Assembly: GCA_021810105.1 (NCBI GenBank)
Contig: JAJZJM010000003.1
Location: 62,001 to 126,000 of the forward strand
Source of the DNA: Microcaldota archaeon
GTDB taxonomy: Archaea; Micrarchaeota; Micrarchaeia; Micrarchaeales; Micrarchaeaceae
Length of the DNA stretch: 64,000 nt
Direction of reading: 5' to 3'
Shown piece after piece: positions 7,158 through 16,252 of this stretch. Every line of letters starts with the position of its first letter. Positions within the stretch are counted from its first letter, which is position 1. A program made the position numbers and the translations under genes. The notes under the pieces are model-generated. The model was not told where the DNA came from. It ran no database searches and saw only the letters and a program-made list of their open reading frames with translations.

Positions 7158-8666
7158 ATGGAAGGCAAAGAGAAATTGAAAAAGCTGTCAGCTGCTCTTT
7201 CTCAAGCGCGTATACTTCTTGCTGCAGATATAGAGGAATCTCTAATCTCCAATGCAAACATAAACTCAATTGTGACAGAGCTGGTAGAGAGTCACAAAAA
7301 TGATGTAGGCGTAAGCATAGCAAGCAAAGAAGAGCTATCTCTAATAATCTCTGGATTGTCAAAAGAAAAAAATCCAAAATTAGTCGAAGTATCGCATAAA
7401 AGCGAATACTCTCCCATTGCCTCCGAAGTTGAATCAAGATATGTAATAAACAAAAGAGACGGCGATATATCTGAAGGCAACGCATCCGCGTTTGTCGAAT
7501 ATTTCAACGACAGGCTGCATCGCATAAAGGAGATAATCTCCTATAGGAGGCCTAATTTTTTTATCGCCCCAAGCATAAGCTCTACAAAAGCATATACGAG
7601 CGGAAGAGAGGTTATTATTGCGGGAATGGTTTCGTCAAAAATCATAACAAAGAAAGGCAACCTGATGGTCATAATAGAGGATGATACCGGAGAAATGCGG
7701 GTTGTATTCGTAAACGGATCATCGTATTCATCAAAGCAGCTTTTTGAAAGCGCAAAGAGAATAATTAATGATGAGGTAATCGCAATTAAAGGAAAGCTTT
7801 CAAACCAGTTCCTGATACCGAGCGAAATAGTATGGCCTGATGTTCCTGTAATCGAGCCTAAAAGTACAGAGGAAGACATAGCCATAGCATTCCTGTCAGA
7901 CATACATGTAGGAAGCAAGCAATTTTTAGAAAAAAATTTCTCAAAGATGCTAAGGTGGATAAACGGAGAGGCCGGAGGGACCAAGGATGGGCTCGCAGGA
8001 AAGATAAAATACATAGTAATTGCCGGAGACGTAGCTGACGGAGTTGGCATATACCCTGACCAGGAATATGAGCTCGCGATACCTGATATATACTTGCAAT
8101 ACAAGCAGCTATTCAGTTTCCTGGAGACGATACCAGACTATATAGAGGTTTTTATGATGCCTGGTAACCATGATGCTGTTGGCAGAGCAGAGCCTCAGCA
8201 TAATATCGACGAAGAACTGTACAAGGATTTCAAAATACCAAATCTGCACCTTGTATCAAACCCTTGCTATATAAATCTGCACGGCCTCGAAGTCCTATCA
8301 TACCATGGCACGTCTCTTGACTCAATCATAAGGGCCATTCCAGGCATGAGCTACGCCTCTCCAGAAAAGGCTATGGTAGAACTGCTCAAAAGGCGGCACC
8401 TCTCTCCGGTATACGGAGGCAATGTCATAATACCTACAAAAAAAGACCAGCTTGTGATAGACAGGATGCCGGATATTATGCACATGGGGCATATACACAA
8501 AAATGGAATTGCAAATTACCATGGCATTAAAATAATAAACAGCGGCACATGGCAAGGAACCACAAAACTGCAGCAAAGATCCGGCCACGTGCCCACCCCT
8601 GCTATAATGCCGGTCCTTGAGGCAAAGACTGGAAACATAAGCTCATTGAATTTCAATGATATATGA
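7158..8666 (+). CDS. polB: DNA polymerase D small subunit (DP1)
   Basis: The proofreading subunit of archaeal replicative PolD. An N-terminal helical region is followed by an OB fold (GREVIIAGMVSSKIITKKGN). The C-terminal calcineurin-like phosphoesterase has all metal motifs: LSDIHVGSKQF, VIAGDVADG, MMPGNHDAV, LSYHGT and HMGHIHKNG. This predicts active 3'-5' exonuclease. Length (~502) is normal. The ATG at 7158 is preferred over an in-frame TTG at 7146 that overlaps UPF0147. It is translationally linked to DP2 just downstream. Confidence 0.96.
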   Translation: MEGKEKLKKLSAALSQARILLAADIEESLISNANINSIVTELVESHKNDVGVSIASKEELSLIISGLSKEKNPKLVEVSHKSEYSPIASEVESRYVINKRDGDISEGNASAFVEYFNDRLHRIKEIISYRRPNFFIAPSISSTKAYTSGREVIIAGMVSSKIITKKGNLMVIIEDDTGEMRVVFVNGSSYSSKQLFESAKRIINDEVIAIKGKLSNQFLIPSEIVWPDVPVIEPKSTEEDIAIAFLSDIHVGSKQFLEKNFSKMLRWINGEAGGTKDGLAGKIKYIVIAGDVADGVGIYPDQEYELAIPDIYLQYKQLFSFLETIPDYIEVFMMPGNHDAVGRAEPQHNIDEELYKDFKIPNLHLVSNPCYINLHGLEVLSYHGTSLDSIIRAIPGMSYASPEKAMVELLKRRHLSPVYGGNVIIPTKKDQLVIDRMPDIMHMGHIHKNGIANYHGIKIINSGTWQGTTKLQQRSGHVPTPAIMPVLEAKTGNISSLNFNDI

Positions 8667-8677
8667 GCGGCGAGCAT

Positions 8678-11600
8678 ATGGAAATAGAAGAATATTTCAA
8701 GCTTTTCAAGGATGAAGCAAAAAAGGAGTACCAAATCGCAGAAACTGCCAGGTCCAAGGGTCTCGACCCGTCAGTTTCAGTAGAAATAAAGCCTGCTCCG
8801 GACCTGCCTGCCAGGGTTGAAGGAATTATGGGCATAGAAGGGTTGGCTGATTTAATAAGAGCTAACATGAATGGGAAAACCAGACAGGAGCTCGCATTCA
8901 GCATTGTGAATGAAATATGTACAAAAGAGAGATTTGCAACCGGAAGCTTGAAAGAGAGAATCACGCTAGCGGTAAAAACAGGGTTATCGATCCTAACAGA
9001 AGGGGTTCTTGTTGCACCTACCGAAGGCATACCTGGCGTAGAGATATACAAGAATCCCGACGGCACCAATTACATAGCAATAAACTATGCGGGTCCGATA
9101 AGGGGTGCGGGAGGAACTAGCGCAGCGCTTTCGGTTACTCTTGGAGATTATGCGAGAAAGCTTCTTGGGCTAGAAGAATACAAGCCGCAGGGTACGGAGG
9201 TGGAGAGGACGCTTGAGGAGATATTGCTATATCATACTAGAAGCGGTAAACATCTCCAGTACCTGCCAAGTGAACATGACATCAGGGTGATACTTGAAAA
9301 CTGCCCTGTCTGCGTAGATGGAGTCCCGACAGAGGAAATAGAGATAAGCGTACATAGGGATGTAAAAAGAATTGATTCTAAAGGCAATGAGTCTGCAATA
9401 AGCAATAGGGTGAGGGGAGGGGTCGCCCTGGTTGTATGCGAAGGCATAGCGCAAAAAGCAAAAAGCGTTTTGAAATACGCAAAATTTGCTGGGCTGGATT
9501 GGAGCTGGCTAAATGAGATAATAAAGGTGGACAAAAAGGCATCGCAGCTTGAAAATCAGGATTCTGCAGACGACCCTGCTTTCCTAAAAGAGCTGATAGG
9601 CGGCAGGCCTGTACTCGCTTATCCCGATCATAAAGGCGCATTTAGGCTCAGATATGGGAGATCCAGGCTGACCGGCATAGCAGCAAAGGGATTCAGTCCA
9701 GCAACAATGATAATACTTGACGATTTCATAGCTGTTGGCACTCAAGTAAAGATAGAGAAGCCGGGAAAGGGCAGTATAGCAATGCCAGTAGATTCTATTG
9801 AGGGGCCTTTTGTAAAACTAAAAAACGGCGAGGCTCTGAAGATAAATACCGCTGAGCAAGCAAATCAGCTCAAGGGTGAAATTGCAAAAGTAATAAGCGT
9901 GGGTGATATGCTAGTCACATATGGAGACTTCAAGAAGACAAATACACCCCTAACGCCATCGAGCTACGTTGAAGAGTTCTGGGTGCTTCAGCTGTACAAG
10001 AATGGATACTCAAGCCAGGTTACGGAAATCGGAAGCTTTGAAGCCGCGTATAGGCTCTCCATGCAGTACGGAGTCCCTCTTCATCCTAAATATCTTTACG
10101 AATACCAGGATATAAGCCCTGTAGAGCTTAATGCGGTTGCAAATGGCATAGCAGATGCAGAAATAAAATCTAAAAGCAAAAATATCTTCGATGTGGAAGA
10201 GATAAAACTGAACAATAAGGTTTCTGATGAAATCAGGATATACATTGAAACTTTATGCATACCTCATACAGACAAAGGGTGCATAACAATAAAAGCGGAC
10301 TGGGCGCAGAGCCTTTTGGCATCGTTAGGTTTTGTAGAAAAAGAGCAGCTTAATCTTGACAAGTCCATATTGGCAAAATATTCTGGCGAAGATGCGGTAG
10401 AGATGCTTAATGCGGTATCCCCCTTCAAGATAATGCACCGTTCTTCCAGGATAGGTGCGCGCATAGGCAGACCTGAAAAGGCCAGGGAAAGACTGATGAA
10501 GCCAGCTCCGCATTGCATGTTCCCTATAGGAGAATCCGGCGGCAAGGAGAGAAATATAGCAAAAGCCTATTTTATATCGAAAAAGCAATTTAACAGATAT
10601 AAAACCGAGATAGATATAGCAAATTATAGATGCATAACCGGTGGCGAGCAGCTTGATTCGGGATTCTGTACAGTCCATTCTTCAAGAGCATACATAGAGC
10701 TAATATGCTCAAACTGCGGCAGAAAATCTGACAATGAAAAATGCGCTTTTTGCGGTGGAAATGCTATAAAAAGCAGGACAAGGGCCATAGACATTATCAA
10801 ATATTTAGACAGCGCATGCAGCCGCCTTGGGGTTCAGGGACTGCCAAAGAGTATAAAGGGAGTAAAAGGGCTTTTAAGCTCGAGCAAAATACCAGAAAGC
10901 ATAGAAAAAGGAATACTCAGGAGCTTATACGGAATATATACGTTCAAAGACGGCACGTCAAGGTTTGACGCTACAGACGCTCCAATAACTCATTTCTATC
11001 CCAGAGAAATAGGCGCAAGCATAGAACAGCTCGCCAAGCTTGGATACACTAAAGATTTTCTCGGAGAGAAATTATCTAAAGACGACCAGTTGGTTGAGTT
11101 GAAGCACCAGGACGTAATAATAAATAGAAAATGCAGCAATTACCTTTTCAAGGTATCCAAATTTATCGATTCTCTCCTTTCCAAGCATTACGGAATGGAG
11201 CCGTATTACAATCTTCAATCTCCAGAAGACATAATAGGCCAATTTGTTATAACTCTGTCGCCGCACACATCCGCCGGAGTACTCGGCAGGATAATAGGAT
11301 TTACCGACGCCAATATAGGGCTTGCGCATCCCTACACGATAACCGCAAGAAGAAGAAACTGCGACGGAGACGAAGACACTACAATGCTGCTGCTTGATGC
11401 CCTTATAAACTTCTCAAGAAGCTACCTTCCAAATATAATAGGCGGCACCATGGATGCACCTCTAATACTTACTGAAAATGTAATCCCCGAAGAGGTTGAT
11501 GACGAAGTATGGCAGATGGAAATAGTCACAGACTACGGGCTGGAATTTTATAATAAAACTCTTGCCAGGTCACCTCCGTCTGATGTTTCAGTAGAAACTG

Positions 11601-12130
11601 TAGGCTCAAGGCTGAATAAAAAGTCAATATACGAGGGGCTTTCTTTTAACACCGAAAGCACAATAAACGCTTTTCTCGATGCGCCAAAGAAGAGCATATA
11701 CACAAAACTAAAAACTATGGACGAAAAAATAGAGGCGCAATTCAAGTTAATGGACAAGCTATGCAGCATAGACAAAAGAGACACTGCAAGACGGCTGATA
11801 TCAGGGCACTTCCTAAGGGATCTGATGGGAAACCTGCACTCTTTCTCGCAACAAGGATTCAGATGCGTATCTTGCAATTCAAAATTCAGAAGAATACCTC
11901 TTATAGGAAAATGCCCCAGATGCGGAGGCAAGATACTATTAACCATATCGCGCGGAGGCATAGAAAAATATCTAAAGATGGCGACAGACCTAGCTAACAG
12001 GTATGAGCTTGAACCATACATAAAGCAGAGGATCTATTTGATAAAAAAAGAGATAGACGCGGTATTCGGCAGCGAAATCTCAGATGTAGCTGTAGAAACA
12101 AAGCAATTTAACCTCTCAAAATTTATGTAA
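8678..12130 (+). CDS. polC: DNA polymerase D large subunit (DP2)
   Basis: The polymerising subunit of PolD, about 1150 residues, uninterrupted by inteins that are common in this gene. Landmarks: APTEGIPGVEIYKNPDG and GPIRGAGGTSAALSV near the N-terminus, AYPDHKGAFRLRYGRSR, MHRSSRIGARIGRPEKA, zinc sites CSNCGRKSDNEKCAFCGG and CVSCNSKF...CPRCGG, and the catalytic ARRRNCDGDEDT whose Asp residues bind the active-site metals. The ATG at 8678 has GG 9 nt upstream. An alternative ATG at 8663 overlaps the DP1 stop. The gene ends flush against convergent FEN1 with no spacer. The extreme C-terminus lacks an evident canonical PIP box. Confidence 0.97.
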   Translation: MEIEEYFKLFKDEAKKEYQIAETARSKGLDPSVSVEIKPAPDLPARVEGIMGIEGLADLIRANMNGKTRQELAFSIVNEICTKERFATGSLKERITLAVKTGLSILTEGVLVAPTEGIPGVEIYKNPDGTNYIAINYAGPIRGAGGTSAALSVTLGDYARKLLGLEEYKPQGTEVERTLEEILLYHTRSGKHLQYLPSEHDIRVILENCPVCVDGVPTEEIEISVHRDVKRIDSKGNESAISNRVRGGVALVVCEGIAQKAKSVLKYAKFAGLDWSWLNEIIKVDKKASQLENQDSADDPAFLKELIGGRPVLAYPDHKGAFRLRYGRSRLTGIAAKGFSPATMIILDDFIAVGTQVKIEKPGKGSIAMPVDSIEGPFVKLKNGEALKINTAEQANQLKGEIAKVISVGDMLVTYGDFKKTNTPLTPSSYVEEFWVLQLYKNGYSSQVTEIGSFEAAYRLSMQYGVPLHPKYLYEYQDISPVELNAVANGIADAEIKSKSKNIFDVEEIKLNNKVSDEIRIYIETLCIPHTDKGCITIKADWAQSLLASLGFVEKEQLNLDKSILAKYSGEDAVEMLNAVSPFKIMHRSSRIGARIGRPEKARERLMKPAPHCMFPIGESGGKERNIAKAYFISKKQFNRYKTEIDIANYRCITGGEQLDSGFCTVHSSRAYIELICSNCGRKSDNEKCAFCGGNAIKSRTRAIDIIKYLDSACSRLGVQGLPKSIKGVKGLLSSSKIPESIEKGILRSLYGIYTFKDGTSRFDATDAPITHFYPREIGASIEQLAKLGYTKDFLGEKLSKDDQLVELKHQDVIINRKCSNYLFKVSKFIDSLLSKHYGMEPYYNLQSPEDIIGQFVITLSPHTSAGVLGRIIGFTDANIGLAHPYTITARRRNCDGDEDTTMLLLDALINFSRSYLPNIIGGTMDAPLILTENVIPEEVDDEVWQMEIVTDYGLEFYNKTLARSPPSDVSVETVGSRLNKKSIYEGLSFNTESTINAFLDAPKKSIYTKLKTMDEKIEAQFKLMDKLCSIDKRDTARRLISGHFLRDLMGNLHSFSQQGFRCVSCNSKFRRIPLIGKCPRCGGKILLTISRGGIEKYLKMATDLANRYELEPYIKQRIYLIKKEIDAVFGSEISDVAVETKQFNLSKFM

Positions 12131-13171
12131 TTAGAAAAGCCTGTGTTGTCCTCTAGAAGAGTTTTTAGCATCTAGCTTATCTACGAATTTCCCTATTCTA
12201 TCTTCAGAGAAGCCATGCTCTTTGCACATGAAATCTAATAGCGAGGCCTTATTCATAATTCCCCTGAACCCGCGCACCGCGCTGCCTATGTCGGATTCCG
12301 AAACCTCCGGGTTCAAGAAGAGATCCTCTACCTCGTTAACGTCGCTACTAAATTCAACCTTATACTTGTCCTTAATATAAGCTTCAACATCTGACAAAGA
12401 GGAGGCGCCGTTAACTATTTTAATAGCGGTTTTAGGCCCTACGCCTTTTATTCCATCATTGAAATCCGTGCCGAGCAATATCCCTATCCAGATGAGTTTT
12501 CTTTGCGTTATGCCAAGGTTCTTCAGAGTTTCCTCCAATGAGACAATCTCGGGCTCGATGTTTATGAAGATGTTTTTGCTTGGAAGCTTCCTTCTTCCGC
12601 TTATGGTAAGGTTCCTTACAACTAATGGCGAACCGAATAACAGAGTATCATAATCCTGGCTTGCTGCGGCATACACTATCCCGTCTCTGCACATGCGGGA
12701 TGCCTGGGCCTCTCCCTCTCCTGGGGCGTTTACATATTGCACTCCCATTAGTTCCAGGAGGTGCCTTGAGCTTTCCACTATATATTTATTTATCCTGGTG
12801 CTTTGTTGTGCATACTTACGTGCATCTTCAAGATTCCCCTCTTTTTTTGCCTGCGCCCATGCCTCAAGCGCCTCATTCCTCCTTCCCATCCTCGCTTCTA
12901 TAGTTTTTTGCTTGAGTTTGGATGGAATGCCGTCAAATACGTAGATAGGAGTTATTCCATTGTCTATAAGTTCTATGGTCCTATAAAAAAGCCCGGAGAG
13001 GTGGCTTGTTACATTGCCGTTTGCATCAGACAAAGGAGTTCCATCCGGACCTCTTATTATTGTAAGGAATTGATAAAGTACGTTATACGCATCTATGGCT
13101 ACGCTCCTCCCGTTCAATTCATCCAAAGAGAGTTTTCTACGTACTGCGAGTGTCGCAAGGTCTACTGACAT
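12131..13171 (-). CDS. fen: Flap endonuclease FEN1
   Basis: Structure-specific 5' nuclease that trims Okazaki-fragment flaps. The N and I nuclease regions are intact: VAIDAYNVLYQFL with metal Asp, YVFDG, NAPGEGEAQA, ASQDYDTLLFG, and the helix-2-turn-helix GTDFNDGIKGVGPKTAIKI. Length (346) fits archaeal FEN1. The C-terminus ends ...SSRGQHRLF, where a PCNA-binding QxxLxxFF peptide is expected; only a fragment is recognisable. It lies downstream of MBF1 with 4 nt between them. Confidence 0.96.
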   Translation of the reverse strand: MSVDLATLAVRRKLSLDELNGRSVAIDAYNVLYQFLTIIRGPDGTPLSDANGNVTSHLSGLFYRTIELIDNGITPIYVFDGIPSKLKQKTIEARMGRRNEALEAWAQAKKEGNLEDARKYAQQSTRINKYIVESSRHLLELMGVQYVNAPGEGEAQASRMCRDGIVYAAASQDYDTLLFGSPLVVRNLTISGRRKLPSKNIFINIEPEIVSLEETLKNLGITQRKLIWIGILLGTDFNDGIKGVGPKTAIKIVNGASSLSDVEAYIKDKYKVEFSSDVNEVEDLFLNPEVSESDIGSAVRGFRGIMNKASLLDFMCKEHGFSEDRIGKFVDKLDAKNSSRGQHRLF

Positions 13172-13175
13172 AAAT

Positions 13176-13646
13176 CTACCTTACTATAAAATCTCCCAAA
13201 GTGGCATCCCCTTTTCTCTGAGAGTGAATTTTAGGATCATCCTTCTTTACAGTAGTCAACTTCATATGCAGGGCATTTTCAAGCTTCTTTACTAAGGCAT
13301 CTGATGGCAGAGCCCTCTCAGATTCTATTCTGATAAGATAGCCTTCCTTCTCATTTATCATCTCCGCAAAAACTTTCAATGGAAGCTGCATTCTTTCCCT
13401 GGCATTCCGTATCGCTTCGCCAAAGTTCTCTATCAAGGTTTCAGATTCGTCTTTTTTTTGAACTATTCTTGTAGAACTTCTGCCCTTTGCATTGGCCGCC
13501 TGCCCCTCTACCCCTAGCACCTTCTTGCCTTTAGAGCAAGATGAGCATACTCTCAGGTCGGTATTCTCCAATGATATCGTATATACCTCGTTTATGCGTC
13601 TTCCACACAATTCGCATTCCTCCAATCCATCACCAATTAAATTCAC
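13176..13646 (-). CDS. mbf1: MBF1-type transcription factor (zinc ribbon + HTH)
   Basis: The 156-residue protein has the archaeal multiprotein-bridging-factor layout. An N-terminal zinc ribbon (CELCGRR ... CSSCSKG, residues ~11-40) is followed by a basic linker and an XRE-type helix-turn-helix. The HTH reads FGEAIRNARERMQLPLKVFA then IRIESERALPSDALVKKLE. MBF1 links regulators to TBP and has been tied to translation in archaea. It is cotranscribed with FEN1 and diverges from the site-2 protease. Confidence 0.92.
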   Translation of the reverse strand: MNLIGDGLEECELCGRRINEVYTISLENTDLRVCSSCSKGKKVLGVEGQAANAKGRSSTRIVQKKDESETLIENFGEAIRNARERMQLPLKVFAEMINEKEGYLIRIESERALPSDALVKKLENALHMKLTTVKKDDPKIHSQRKGDATLGDFIVR

Positions 13647-13678
13647 ATCCTTTCTTTAAAACCTTTGCTAAAAAGAAG

Positions 13679-13688
13679 CTATATATTA
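13679..13688 (+). promoter_or_regulatory. TATA box of the site-2 protease gene
   Basis: CTATATATTA is centred about 28 nt before the ATG at 13711, so the transcript should be leaderless. Its spacing also fixes the start codon choice. Confidence 0.6.
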
Positions 13689-13710
13689 TTATAGCGCACT
13701 AATACGTGTC

Positions 13711-15264
13711 ATGGATCGTGATAAGACTAATCAAGGCAGCAAATACACGAAAGCCCAGGCAAACGGCATCACGGCTAGCATATTCATATTAGAATTCGCA
13801 ATACTGGTCTTCAGCTACTATGCTTCTTTCATAGGGCCTGTAAGCCAGGTGGTCCTTGCAATAATTAGCCTTATAATATCTGGCATGACTGTGCAAAAAA
13901 TCAGAGGCCTGCAGGGAGGATACGGCTTGTATATGGCCGGAAGCGCGCGCGGAATATCAACTATAGACTCAATATCTAAGAAAAACAAGGGCTTCTGGGA
14001 GCAGATGCCAATGTGGGGCATAGTGCTAGGGTTCGGAGTTTTTTCATACTTCCTCCTGAAAGGAAAGGTAAGCAAGAAAACCTTCATATTCGGAATGGCG
14101 TCTCTTGTGCTCATTCTTTTATTCGTAATGCCATGTACTGGAGTTCCTTTACAGTTCATAAACCTTCCAGGATTTCAATCCTATTCTGCGGAAGCCGCAA
14201 GCGCATGCACGATAAATTCTTTCCTTAATCTTTCACCGCTTGGATATGCAATATACGCGTTTACAATAGTATTTGGCCTCTCTGGCTTTATCATATCTTC
14301 GCTACTTCTTAATGCGGCAAATATACTCTCCAGCAGCATACTTTTTGCAATCAGCGCGTACTCTGGAAATCCTCAATCCTCTCTCCTAACCAGTCAAGTG
14401 CCAGGGGTCGCGCCTGTGATACCAGGGATAGACATACCTCTGATTGCCGGCATATTGTCTCTTGTTATAATACTAACTATACACGAGATGTCGCACGGTG
14501 TGCTTGCCAGGATGGCTAAGGTGAAGATCAAGTCGATAGGGCTGCTGCTTTTTGGCGTAATACCTGTAGGTGCTTTTGTAGAGCCGAATGAAAAGGAGAT
14601 ATTAAAACTTAATAAAGAAAAGCAGAACCGCATATCTGCTGCTGGGATATCTGCAAATTTTATTGCAACAATTGTCTTTTTTATTCTTACAATGATTATG
14701 TTTGCATATGTAGTTCCTGGCCTTTACCAGAACAAAGGCGTATTCATAGAATCTGTTCTTCCAAATACTCCTGCAAACGGGGTATTACAAAGCGGAATGC
14801 AGATTATCTACTGGGACGGGCATAAAATAACCAATATAAGTAACCTCGAATCTGCAGGAGCTGGTGATTTGCCTGGAAATAAAGTAAATATCATAACTAT
14901 GTCTTCGGCATGTTCCCCCTCTTCAAATATTGCATGTGTATTAGGCAATTATAGCATAACTGCGGTAGCCATAAATGGCTCGGCAAGGGGTTTTATCGGA
15001 ATAACTGCATACCAGAAAGAGGCTATTGGAAGCACTGCGTACGCAAAAGCTATGTACTTCCTATACACCTTATTCGCGCTATCGTTCCTGCTCAATTTCC
15101 TGGTAGGGATAGTCAATCTTCTTCCTATCCCTGGTTTTGATGGATGGAGGATATACAAAACCAACATAAAGAGCGATTTTATAATAAAATTCGTGGAAGG
15201 GTTGATAATAATCGGGCTTATATTGAATGCAGTGCCATGGTTATTCATAGCATTACTTCATTAA
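13711..15264 (+). CDS. Site-2 protease family (M50) intramembrane metalloprotease
   Basis: A multi-pass membrane protein of 517 residues. The zinc-binding HEMSH (TIHEMSHGVLARMA, ~residue 258) lies in a hydrophobic segment. The third ligand region NLLPIPGFDGWRIY (~470) fits the NxPxxxxDG pattern of S2P. Between them is a soluble PDZ-like insert (VLPNTPANGVLQSGMQIIYW). The N-terminal half adds four or more hydrophobic segments. S2P enzymes cleave membrane-tethered substrates such as anti-sigma factors or signal peptides; the substrate here is unknown. The stop is 12 nt from that of the convergent LamG pilin gene. Confidence 0.93.
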   Translation: MDRDKTNQGSKYTKAQANGITASIFILEFAILVFSYYASFIGPVSQVVLAIISLIISGMTVQKIRGLQGGYGLYMAGSARGISTIDSISKKNKGFWEQMPMWGIVLGFGVFSYFLLKGKVSKKTFIFGMASLVLILLFVMPCTGVPLQFINLPGFQSYSAEAASACTINSFLNLSPLGYAIYAFTIVFGLSGFIISSLLLNAANILSSSILFAISAYSGNPQSSLLTSQVPGVAPVIPGIDIPLIAGILSLVIILTIHEMSHGVLARMAKVKIKSIGLLLFGVIPVGAFVEPNEKEILKLNKEKQNRISAAGISANFIATIVFFILTMIMFAYVVPGLYQNKGVFIESVLPNTPANGVLQSGMQIIYWDGHKITNISNLESAGAGDLPGNKVNIITMSSACSPSSNIACVLGNYSITAVAINGSARGFIGITAYQKEAIGSTAYAKAMYFLYTLFALSFLLNFLVGIVNLLPIPGFDGWRIYKTNIKSDFIIKFVEGLIIIGLILNAVPWLFIALLH

Positions 15265-15276
15265 ATTGAACAACAA

Positions 15277-16185
15277 TCACGGTGCACTGTACCCAGAAGT
15301 CCATGCGCTTGTGTAAATTACATTTGTGCCTGTACCATCATTGCCGTTGCCGCTGTAGTCATTGGCATTGCCATTTAGAGGCCACCAACCAACAAGGTTG
15401 TTGACATTGATCGGCGCGCCACCTATACCTTCAAGGTAGAGTGCCTGGATTTCCGCCTGTGATAGAGTGGCATTATACAATTGCACGTTTGCAACATCAC
15501 CTGTTAAAATTGGAGTACTGCCACCTCTATCTCCTATCAAAAAGGGATAAGTAGAAGAGACTTCCGGGAAAGTAACCATCGCATTTCCTGCAATAAAAGA
15601 ATGCAATGTACCTCCATAACCTGTATATCCCATGAGATTGTAGTTGGTTGCATTATATGCTGCTGCTACAAATTCGTAAGATCCAAGTTGTAGATTATCT
15701 CCGCCACCGCATTGATTTGTACTGTCCCAAGCGTCTATACATACGGTGGGCGTACCTTCAATTCCGATAAATGCAGTAAGCATACTATCAGTACCAGGGC
15801 CAGAGATACCAACAATGCCGTTGTAAGTGTTTACATTTGGGTTTGGCACAAAAAACCACGCAGTTAATGTTCGTGGTTGATTGCCGCTGGGTAATTCTGG
15901 TATACTGGAAACAGTGATTGGCGAACTTCCATCAAATTCTGCTACATACTCTGGGAGCATTCCATTGCACTGCCCTGCCAAAGAGACCTGTGCAGCTGTC
16001 CTGATTACCTGACAGGATCCAGGCTGCGCACGTGGTGCGAAGTTTCCGCTGTTGAATACTCCCAATGAGAAAAGCGCAACAAGAACAATCGCAATTATGA
16101 GTATTGCCCAACCATATGTCATCAGGTATTCCATTGCAGATTGGGACTTTTGACTTTTAAATTTAGAATGATAAAATTTTTCCAT
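15277..16185 (-). CDS. Class III signal (pilin-like) LamG-domain surface protein, copy A1
   Basis: The N-terminus has the archaeal prepilin pattern: basic leader (SKFKSQKS), then QSAMEYLMTYGWAILIIAI and a hydrophobic helix, with likely prepilin-peptidase cleavage before QSAMEY. The mature part is a LamG/concanavalin-like beta-sandwich typical of sugar or matrix binding. The first ~60 residues (including NFAPRAQPGSCQVIR) and the last ~55 (GGAPINVNNLVGWWPLNGNA, then YTSAWTSGYSAP) are nearly identical to three other copies, while the ~150-residue centre differs completely. TATA lies 27-35 nt before the ATG, so it is leaderless. It probably forms pilus-like or adhesin structures. Confidence 0.88.
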   Translation of the reverse strand: MEKFYHSKFKSQKSQSAMEYLMTYGWAILIIAIVLVALFSLGVFNSGNFAPRAQPGSCQVIRTAAQVSLAGQCNGMLPEYVAEFDGSSPITVSSIPELPSGNQPRTLTAWFFVPNPNVNTYNGIVGISGPGTDSMLTAFIGIEGTPTVCIDAWDSTNQCGGGDNLQLGSYEFVAAAYNATNYNLMGYTGYGGTLHSFIAGNAMVTFPEVSSTYPFLIGDRGGSTPILTGDVANVQLYNATLSQAEIQALYLEGIGGAPINVNNLVGWWPLNGNANDYSGNGNDGTGTNVIYTSAWTSGYSAP

Positions 16186-16252
16186 CCTCTCTATATAAGT
16201 AAGGTAAAAAAGTATAAAAACCTGTTAGACATGGGATTTTGAAATAATCAGA
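16186..16252. repeat. Duplicated intergenic unit between LamG pilin genes, copy A
   Basis: This spacer, with the flanking gene ends, is almost identical to 34542-34606. Both carry CTCTCTATATAAGTAAGG, then GTATAAAAACCTGTTAGACA, then CAGATTAAGG. It contains the promoter of the left-hand gene and the stop of the right-hand gene. Confidence 0.85.
16212..16220 (-). promoter_or_regulatory. TATA box of LamG pilin A1
   Basis: On the minus strand TTTTTATAC sits 27-35 nt before the ATG (16185), giving a leaderless mRNA. The same element at the same distance precedes LamG pilin B1. Confidence 0.55.

Noticed and set aside
8678-12130. Intein in DP2, MCM or ribonucleotide reductase
   Set aside because: All three have normal lengths and continuous motifs; no intein splicing blocks are visible.
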